Source: Halanaerobium sp.
GTDB taxonomy: Bacteria > Bacillota > Halanaerobiia > Halanaerobiales > Halanaerobiaceae
Assembly: GCA_003070825.1 (NCBI GenBank)
Contig: QBLP01000041.1
Coordinates: forward strand, 1-11,248
DNA: 11,248 nucleotides
Direction of reading: 5' to 3'
Part shown: one piece after another, positions 5,983 through 11,248 of the stretch
How the letters are laid out: each line of letters opens with the position of its first letter
Position numbering within the stretch: position 1 is the first letter of the stretch
Notes under the pieces: generated by a model
Databases searched by the model: none
What the model saw: only the letters and a program-made list of their open reading frames with translations
What the model was told of the DNA's origin: nothing
Made by a program: the position numbers and the translations under genes

Positions 5983-6522
5983 TTAAAATGATTTATTTTT
6001 TTGACCTGGCTGATGTTCGGTTATTTCTCCCTTTAAGATTTTAACACCATGAGGAATAATTTCGATTACTGCCTCAAGACATTCACGGGCTGCTTTGGGA
6101 CTGCCGGGAAAGTTAATAATTAAAGTCTGTTTTCTGATGCCAGCTCTGGCCCGAGAGAGTGCAGCCTGAGGGGTGATAGAAAGAGTGTCTGCTCTAATTT
6201 TTTCTGGGATACCAGGCACCTCTTTTTCGATCACCGCCAGAGTTGCTTCTGGAGTTATATCTCTTTTGGCAAAGCCAGTACCTCCAGTAGTTAAAATTAA
6301 ATCCGCTTTTTTCTGGTCAGCAATCCTGCTTAAAATCTCCTTAATGTCTTCCTTTTCATCGGCAATTATTTCTTCATAGACAATTTTTGCCCCTATATTT
6401 TCCATCATCTCTTTAATTACTGGCCCACTCAAATCTTTTCTTTCACCTCTTGAACCCTTGTCACTGATGGTTAAAACTGCTGTTTTTATTTTGAAGTTAT
6501 TCTTCTCGCTCATAGATTCCAC
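5983..6522 (-). CDS. mogA: MogA/MoaB-family molybdopterin adenylyltransferase
   Basis: This family adenylylates molybdopterin using MgATP, making the activated intermediate on which MoeA inserts the metal. The 179-residue product has the MoCF fold motifs: LTISDKGSRGE at 17-27, TTGGTG at 78-83 followed by RDITPEA with Asp88, and FPGSPKAARECLEA at 138-151. Its length lies between typical MoaB and MogA proteins, and the two cannot be separated reliably by eye; in bacteria either can do this step. I kept the GTG start at 6522 because GGAGG lies 5 nt upstream. An in-frame ATG at 6513 is about 14 nt from that site. The gene overlaps the end of moaC by 26 nt, so translational coupling is likely. Confidence 0.93.
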   Translation of the reverse strand: MESMSEKNNFKIKTAVLTISDKGSRGERKDLSGPVIKEMMENIGAKIVYEEIIADEKEDIKEILSRIADQKKADLILTTGGTGFAKRDITPEATLAVIEKEVPGIPEKIRADTLSITPQAALSRARAGIRKQTLIINFPGSPKAARECLEAVIEIIPHGVKILKGEITEHQPGQKNKSF

Positions 6523-6994
6523 TCTTCCCTCCGGCTTTATAAATCAATCTAATATTATTAATTTCCATCGACTTATCAACTGCTTTTGCCATATCGTAAA
6601 TTGTCAGAGCTGCCAGATTTACAGCCGTCAAAGCCTCCATCTCAACTCCTGTCTGGCCGCTGTTTTTAACTTCTGCTTTAATTATTATTTTATCTTTGAA
6701 ATCAAGGTCAAAATCTACTTTAATGCTGCTTAAAAGCAGGGGGTGACACATTGGAATTAAATCTGAAGTCTTTTTGGCCCCGGTAATTCCTGCTATCCTG
6801 GCTGTTTCAATAACAGCTCCTTTTTTTAAATTACCATTTTTTATCATCTTTAAAGTCTCCGGCTTCATTTTAATTTCACCAGCTGCTCTGGCTGTACGCT
6901 CAGTTATTTCCTTCTTCGAAACATCGACCATTTTCACCCTGCCATTTTGATCTATATGTGAAAATTCTTTTTTTGAATTATCTTCACTCATCAT
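6497..6994 (-). CDS. moaC: Cyclic pyranopterin monophosphate synthase accessory protein MoaC
   Basis: MoaC converts the 3',8-cyclo-GTP made by MoaA into cyclic pyranopterin monophosphate, the second half of the first step of molybdenum cofactor synthesis. The 165-residue product is full length. It has the MVDVSKKEITERTA opening, SDLIPMCHPLLLSSI at 77-91 with Cys83 and His84, the GVEMEALTAV block at 116-125, and YDMAKAVDKSM at 133-143 holding Asp134 and Lys137, which correspond to the catalytic Asp128 and Lys131 of E. coli. The ATG start has GGAGG 7 nt upstream, inside the end of moaA; an adjacent second ATG is an equally possible start. It lies 3 nt after moaA and overlaps the MogA-family gene. 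Confidence 0.97.
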   Translation of the reverse strand: MMSEDNSKKEFSHIDQNGRVKMVDVSKKEITERTARAAGEIKMKPETLKMIKNGNLKKGAVIETARIAGITGAKKTSDLIPMCHPLLLSSIKVDFDLDFKDKIIIKAEVKNSGQTGVEMEALTAVNLAALTIYDMAKAVDKSMEINNIRLIYKAGGKSGIYEREE

Positions 6995-6997
6995 ATT

Positions 6998-7957
6998 TTA
7001 ACCTCCAATCTGGGACATATTTCTGCTGTAATCCTGCTGCTCAAAATTAAGATTATGACAGGCAGGTTTGATTTTTAAGGCCTGCCTGTAAGCAGCGATG
7101 ATTTCTTTTTCATTAATACCAGCTATTTTAACTTCCTGATTTGATGCCAGGCATGGTTTAAACTTGCCATCGGCAGTAAGGCGCAGGCGATTACAGCTGC
7201 TGCAGAAATGTTCACTTAGAGCTGAAATAAAACCGAGCTTTCCTGCTGCTCCTTTAAGCTTAAAATAGACTGCCGGTCCACTACCCTTGCTGACTGCAGG
7301 CAGAAGTTGATGTTTCTCACTGATTAGTTTTTTGATTTCTTGAGTGCTGATAAATTTTTCTGCCTCAGCCTCGCCACCTAAAGGCATATATTCTATAAAT
7401 CTAATGCTCAAATTTTTCTTTCGGCTTAGTTCAACAAAGTCAAATAATTCATCATCATTGACTCCGCGCATGACAACAACATTTAATTTGACTGGATCCA
7501 GACCGGCATTTAAAGCCGCACTAATCCCTTTTAATACCTCAGCCAGATTGTCTCTTCTTGTAATTTTTTTGAATTTTTCTGGTTTAAGAGTATCCAGACT
7601 GATATTTATTCGATCCAGACCTGCCTTTTTTAACTGCTGAGCTTTTTCTGAGAGTAAAACTGCATTTGAAGTCATAGAGATATCATCTAACTGAAGCCTG
7701 TTTAAATCTGAGATGAAATCTTCTACCCCCAGCCGCACCAGAGGCTCTCCTCCGGTAATTCTAACTTTTTTGATACCCAACTTAATTCCAGTTTCTACAA
7801 TTTTTAAAATTTCTTCATAGCTTAAAATATCCTGATGATCTTTATTTTCGACTCCTTCTGCCGGCATACAGTAGCGGCAGCGGAGGTTGCAGCGGTCAGT
7901 TATTGAGATTCTTAAGTAATCTATTTCTCGACCCAGCTGATCATTTAGTTTCTGCAT
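6998..7957 (-). CDS. moaA: GTP 3',8-cyclase MoaA (radical SAM)
   Basis: Radical S-adenosylmethionine enzyme that begins cofactor synthesis by cyclising GTP. From the chosen start the product has 319 residues. The N-terminal cluster motif CNLRCRYC gives Cys23, Cys27 and Cys30, and TGGEPLVR lies at 68-75. The MoaA-specific C-terminal cluster is present as Cys252, Cys255 and Cys269 (CxxC, 13 residues, C) and would bind GTP. The protein ends in Gly-Gly, the conserved tail needed for MoaA activity. I chose the ATG at 7957 because GGAGG lies 7 nt upstream, just past the preceding stop. The upstream in-frame start at 8032 would add 25 unrelated residues and overlap the MoeA-fusion gene. It lies 13 nt after that gene. 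Confidence 0.97.
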   Translation of the reverse strand: MQKLNDQLGREIDYLRISITDRCNLRCRYCMPAEGVENKDHQDILSYEEILKIVETGIKLGIKKVRITGGEPLVRLGVEDFISDLNRLQLDDISMTSNAVLLSEKAQQLKKAGLDRINISLDTLKPEKFKKITRRDNLAEVLKGISAALNAGLDPVKLNVVVMRGVNDDELFDFVELSRKKNLSIRFIEYMPLGGEAEAEKFISTQEIKKLISEKHQLLPAVSKGSGPAVYFKLKGAAGKLGFISALSEHFCSSCNRLRLTADGKFKPCLASNQEVKIAGINEKEIIAAYRQALKIKPACHNLNFEQQDYSRNMSQIGG

Positions 7958-7970
7958 TTTGTGGCCTCCA

Positions 7971-9884
7971 TTATAAATCCAGAATTTTAATTTCTCCGGT
8001 ATTTCGGCACTGATAACCGCCCAATTTTTCAATTTCAGTTTTCAGCTGATCCTGACTAATCAATTCTATTAAAGCCTGAATTTGGGGCTGCTCCAGAATT
8101 TCTTCCCGGAATATTAGATCATACCTTTCCTCCGCCAGGGGCAGAAAATCAACTTCCATAACTTCTGCTGCAGCCCGAATACCTAAAGCTGCATCTGCTG
8201 AACCTCTGCCAACAGCTGCTGCTGCAGCGATATGGGTAAATTCTTCTTTTTCATAACCTGATATTTGCTCTGGTTCAATTCCGTTTTCTGCCAGCAAATA
8301 ATCAAATAAAACTCTGGTGCCCGCACCCCGCTGTCGGTTAATATAATTAATCTCGGCTTCGGTTAAGTCCTGGAGAGCATTGATCTTTTTGGGATTACCC
8401 GGTTTGAGGTATAAGCCCTGCTCCCGGTGGACGAGATTAAGAACTACCAGTTTTTCGCCTTTAAAAAACCTCTGCAAATACGAAATATTATATTCTCCAG
8501 TTTCCGGGTCAAGCAGATGGGCTCCAGCCAGCTGTGATTCTCCCCGGCGGAGAGCAGTTAAACCTGCCATTGAGCCAACTGTCTGCAGTTTTAAATCAAA
8601 ATTATAATTTTTTTGGTGCAGCTGATTCCTGATTAAATCCAGGCTCAGATCATGGCTGCCGATTAAAAGTAAATCATTTTTTATTTTATTTTTTTCCTTT
8701 AATAAAATCACGGGCGCCTTATCACCTGGATGCAGACCTTCTTTATTTTCGGCAATCCGCATAATTCCATCAGCCTTTAAAATTGATTCCATAGCTGATG
8801 AACCTCTTTTTAAAGGTACTGCTGTATACTTACCCTCAGCATCAACAGTTAAGTTAACCCGCAAAAATTCCTCCAGACCAATATCAGAGGGAACTTTTCT
8901 TTTTACTTCAGCTTCAATTTGATTAAAATCAGCTGCCTGTATTCCCTGCAGCTGAGATACCAGTTCCCGAACAAATAGCTGATTATCAAGCCAGGCAGAA
9001 AGTGGGTAGCCAGGCAGCCCAAAAACTGGCTTCCCGTCTATTTCAGCTGCTATCAATGGTTTGCCGGGCATTATATTTACACCGTGAAATAAAATTTCTC
9101 CCTTTTCTTTCAAAATATCAATTGTATAGTCTCCTCTGCCGGCTGAAGAACCGGAGAGAACAATAAGCATATCACTTTTTTCTGCCGCTGCTGTTAGAGC
9201 TTTTTCAATTAAATTCTTCTGATCGGGAATTATATCCGAGATTTTGACCTCTGCGCCCCATTTTTTTAAGGCAGCCCTCACCATCTGAGAATTAAATTCT
9301 ACTAATTCTCCTCTTTTTGGAGCTGCTTCGGCTTCAACCAGTTCATCTCCGGTTGGAATTATTGTAATCTGCGGTTTCTGATAAACCTCAACTTCTGTTA
9401 CTCCCGCTTCCAACAGGGCACCAATATCATAATCTTTTATCCGGTGAGCTGTTGTAACTAAAAGATTCCCTTTAACCGCACTCTCTCCGATCGAGCGAAT
9501 GTGATTCCAGGCTGGAACTCCCTTTTCAATCTGATATGTGTTTTGATCAATCTGATTTACTTCTTCAATTTTTATTACTGCATTAAACTGCTCCGGAATC
9601 GGGTCCCCGGTATCTACAGCTACTGCATCTCTGCCAATTTTTAATTGAACTGGATTTCTCTCGCTGGCACCTGCAGTCAGCTGAGCTTTAACTGCTATTC
9701 CGTCCATTGCCGAAGCATAATAATCCGGAGCTGAGCGGGCAGCTTTAACTGCCTCTGCGCTAACTCTCCCCTCAGCTGCAGTAGTTTTGATTTTTTCAGT
9801 CGCTGTTCTTAAATCTTTAAAATTGTTTTTTAATTTTTTTAGAGCATCAGCAAGTGATATTTTATCTAAGTATTTTTTTACCAT
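7971..9884 (-). CDS. moeA: MoeA fused to a C-terminal periplasmic-binding-protein-like domain
   Basis: The 637-residue product has two parts. Residues 1 to about 400 are MoeA, which inserts molybdate or tungstate into adenylylated molybdopterin: SAMDGIAV with Asp61, IPTGDELVE with Glu181, SGSSAGRGDYT at 244-254 with Asp252, MPGKP at 272-276 and GLPGYPLSAW at 289-298. The glycine-rich motif is SGSSAG, whereas the neighbouring paralogue has SGGSSVG. Residues from about 403 form a type 2 binding-protein-like domain: GSHDLSLDLI (409-418), an AGAHLLDPETGEYN segment (453-466), NRQRGAGTRVLFDYLL (516-531) and a DAALGIRAAA segment (564-573). No signal peptide is visible, so it should act in the cytosol. 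The fusion type is known in clostridia and archaea; its ligand is presumed to be an oxyanion but is not proven. It lies 75 nt after the canonical moeA. Confidence 0.95.
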   Translation of the reverse strand: MVKKYLDKISLADALKKLKNNFKDLRTATEKIKTTAAEGRVSAEAVKAARSAPDYYASAMDGIAVKAQLTAGASERNPVQLKIGRDAVAVDTGDPIPEQFNAVIKIEEVNQIDQNTYQIEKGVPAWNHIRSIGESAVKGNLLVTTAHRIKDYDIGALLEAGVTEVEVYQKPQITIIPTGDELVEAEAAPKRGELVEFNSQMVRAALKKWGAEVKISDIIPDQKNLIEKALTAAAEKSDMLIVLSGSSAGRGDYTIDILKEKGEILFHGVNIMPGKPLIAAEIDGKPVFGLPGYPLSAWLDNQLFVRELVSQLQGIQAADFNQIEAEVKRKVPSDIGLEEFLRVNLTVDAEGKYTAVPLKRGSSAMESILKADGIMRIAENKEGLHPGDKAPVILLKEKNKIKNDLLLIGSHDLSLDLIRNQLHQKNYNFDLKLQTVGSMAGLTALRRGESQLAGAHLLDPETGEYNISYLQRFFKGEKLVVLNLVHREQGLYLKPGNPKKINALQDLTEAEINYINRQRGAGTRVLFDYLLAENGIEPEQISGYEKEEFTHIAAAAAVGRGSADAALGIRAAAEVMEVDFLPLAEERYDLIFREEILEQPQIQALIELISQDQLKTEIEKLGGYQCRNTGEIKILDL

Positions 9885-9959
9885 AGCCTAATTCCTCTCT
9901 TTAACTATTTATTTAAATCAACAAATCAATATATTTTTAGATTGGACCTGTTATTAATC

Positions 9960-11213
9960 TTATTCAATCAGAGTCAGCTCAACTAACTCTCCTTTTTCTT
10001 TCCCCTCCTGATTTCTGGGAACTCGCAAAAGAGCATCGCCATGGGCTAAATTGGTTATTAGACTTGATTTTCCCAGCAGAGGTTCTGCCAACAATTTGTT
10101 ATTTTCTTTGATAATTCTAACCGGAATATATTCTTCTCGTCCCTTATCTGAAACCAGACTTCTTGTTAATTGAGCTTTGATTGGATATTTATTCTCTTTA
10201 ATTCCAATTTCAGCTGCTTCTTTTTCGCCATTTAATACCCTTACAATCTCGGCAACTAAAATATTATTAACTGTCCAGGCAGATGCTGGATGGCCGGGAA
10301 GACCAATAACAATTGTATCCTCAATAACTGCTAAAATTGTCGGTTTACCTGGTTTAATTGCCAGGCCGTGCAGGAGAACTCCGGGCTCTCCTAAAGAATT
10401 AAGCAGATCAATGGTCATATCCTTGATTCCAACTGAGCTGCCGCCTGATATCAGGACTAAATCCTGACCCAGCTCATTTTTGACAGCTTCTTTTAGTTTT
10501 TCAAATTTATCTTCTACTATTCCCACTTTTTTGGCAGCTGCTCCAATTTTATTCAAATAAGAAGTTATAGAATAACTGTTAATATCTCTAATTTGACCGG
10601 CATCTGCTTCAGCCTCTGCTGAAATTAATTCGTCTCCAGTAGAAATAACTGAGACCTCTGCCCTGCTGAAAGCATTAAATTCAGTGATCCCGAGTCCAGC
10701 AAGTGCTCCAATATCGCGGGCCATTAGCTTATGCCCCTTTTTAAAGAGTAATTCACCTGCAGCTATGTCTTCTGCCTTCTGAACCAGGTTTTCGCCTGCT
10801 GCCAGTGATTTAAAGCTCTCAATTGTATTTTCATCAATTTTTTCTGTGTCTTCAATCATTAAAACCGCATCTGCACCTTCTGGCAGCATTCCACCCGTTG
10901 GAATAGCTGCTGCCTGACCATTTTTTAACTTCAGTTCAGTTCCCTTCCCCATTTCTATACTGCCTGCAATCTCAAAATAGGTCGGCATCGAAGCTGAAGC
11001 TCCAGCTGTATCAGCAGCTTTGACCGCATAACCATCAACTGTAGAGCGGCTAAAAGGAGGCAGATCAACTGGAGAAAAGATATCTTCTGCCAGAATTCTG
11101 CCTAAAGAATTTTCCAGATTTAATTTTTCTCTGCTCAAACTTTTATTACTTAAAAAAGATTTAATTTCTTCCCAGAATTTCTCCGGGGGATTTAATTCTA
11201 AAAATTCTCTCAT
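9960..11213 (-). CDS. moeA: Molybdopterin molybdenumtransferase MoeA
   Basis: Canonical single-gene MoeA of 417 residues (E. coli MoeA is about 411). It hydrolyses adenylyl-molybdopterin and inserts the metal oxyanion. Motifs in order are LPPFSRSTVDGYAV at 51-64 with Asp60, IPTGGMLPEGADAV at 104-117, STGDELIS with Glu195, ISGGSSVGIKD at 255-265 with Asp265, GLAIKPGKPT at 283-292, GLPGHPASAW at 304-313, and a C-terminal domain IV ending in a short beta-rich segment. The ATG at 11213 is the only sensible start, since an in-frame stop lies two codons upstream. Its ribosome binding site is odd: GGAAGGG lies 14 nt away. It is the first cofactor gene in the window; an unseen upstream gene may precede it. 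Confidence 0.96.
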   Translation of the reverse strand: MREFLELNPPEKFWEEIKSFLSNKSLSREKLNLENSLGRILAEDIFSPVDLPPFSRSTVDGYAVKAADTAGASASMPTYFEIAGSIEMGKGTELKLKNGQAAAIPTGGMLPEGADAVLMIEDTEKIDENTIESFKSLAAGENLVQKAEDIAAGELLFKKGHKLMARDIGALAGLGITEFNAFSRAEVSVISTGDELISAEAEADAGQIRDINSYSITSYLNKIGAAAKKVGIVEDKFEKLKEAVKNELGQDLVLISGGSSVGIKDMTIDLLNSLGEPGVLLHGLAIKPGKPTILAVIEDTIVIGLPGHPASAWTVNNILVAEIVRVLNGEKEAAEIGIKENKYPIKAQLTRSLVSDKGREEYIPVRIIKENNKLLAEPLLGKSSLITNLAHGDALLRVPRNQEGKEKGELVELTLIE

Positions 11214-11248
11214 AATAGATTATTCATCCCTTCCAACTGATATAAAAA
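11210..11248 (-). other. Possible 3' end of an upstream gene overlapping the moeA start
   Basis: On the minus strand one frame stays open from the window edge to a TGA that shares bases with the moeA ATG (ATGA), reading FLYQLEGMNNLL then stop. Two other frames also stop shortly before, so the true frame of any upstream gene cannot be decided from 39 nt. No promoter is seen. Confidence 0.2.

Noticed and set aside
7958..8032. A 25-residue N-terminal extension of MoaA from an upstream in-frame start.
   Set aside because: It overlaps the end of the MoeA-fusion gene. The ATG at 7957 has a good ribosome binding site and gives the normal MoaA N-terminus.
9885..9959. The 75-nt gap between the two moeA genes, checked for a promoter, a terminator and a Moco riboswitch.
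   Set aside because: It is too short for a Moco riboswitch, has no hairpin with a T tract, and has only weak promoter-like matches.
376..10467. Plus-strand open frames of 60 to 105 codons lying inside the minus-strand genes.
   Set aside because: They lie wholly or largely antisense to well-conserved genes, show no recognisable motifs, and are expected by chance.
1..11248. Signs of mobile elements, CRISPR arrays, tRNA or rRNA genes, frameshifts or pseudogenes.
   Set aside because: No regularly spaced repeats, transposase motifs or RNA gene signatures were seen. All genes are intact and of normal family length with key residues present.

Overview
The window looks like chromosomal sequence from a low-GC anaerobic Firmicute. 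A halophilic Halanaerobiales-type clostridium is my best guess, from the AT-rich spacers, strong GGAGG ribosome binding sites, occasional TTG/GTG starts and somewhat acidic proteins. I cannot fix the genus without a search. Every supported gene lies on the minus strand, so transcription runs from the right edge to the left.

Right to centre (about 11248 to 4759) is a molybdenum/tungsten cofactor cluster. In transcription order it holds a canonical moeA, a second MoeA fused to a C-terminal periplasmic-binding-protein-like domain, moaA, moaC (its 3' end overlapped by the next gene), a MogA/MoaB-family gene, a MOSC-domain gene, and a small P-loop NTPase gene resembling MobB. moaA through the MOSC gene are packed with gaps of 3 to 13 nt or overlaps and look like one operon. 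The P-loop gene sits behind a 168-nt spacer with its own plausible promoter. Together these genes cover the GTP-to-cPMP steps (MoaA, MoaC), adenylylation of molybdopterin (MogA/MoaB) and metal insertion (MoeA). Molybdopterin synthase (moaD/moaE) and mobA are not in the window.

Between the two blocks (4648 to 4743) is an unusually long imperfect hairpin with 22-nt arms, followed by a T-rich tract in the minus-strand sense. It is probably the terminator of the cofactor operon. A good promoter for fabH lies just downstream.

Centre-left (4580 to 1141) is a short type II fatty-acid block, fabH-fabD-fabF, closed by a clear intrinsic terminator. fabK/fabI, fabG and acpP, which commonly separate these genes, are absent. 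A perfect 15-bp hairpin with no following U tract lies between the fabF stop and that terminator.

The left end carries a lone carbamate kinase gene with its own promoter and intrinsic terminator, and no arginine deiminase genes beside it. I see no tRNA, rRNA, insertion sequence, CRISPR array or prophage. No gene-free stretch exceeds 300 nt. The longest, 1023 to 1262, holds the arcC promoter, the fabF terminator and the unexplained hairpin.
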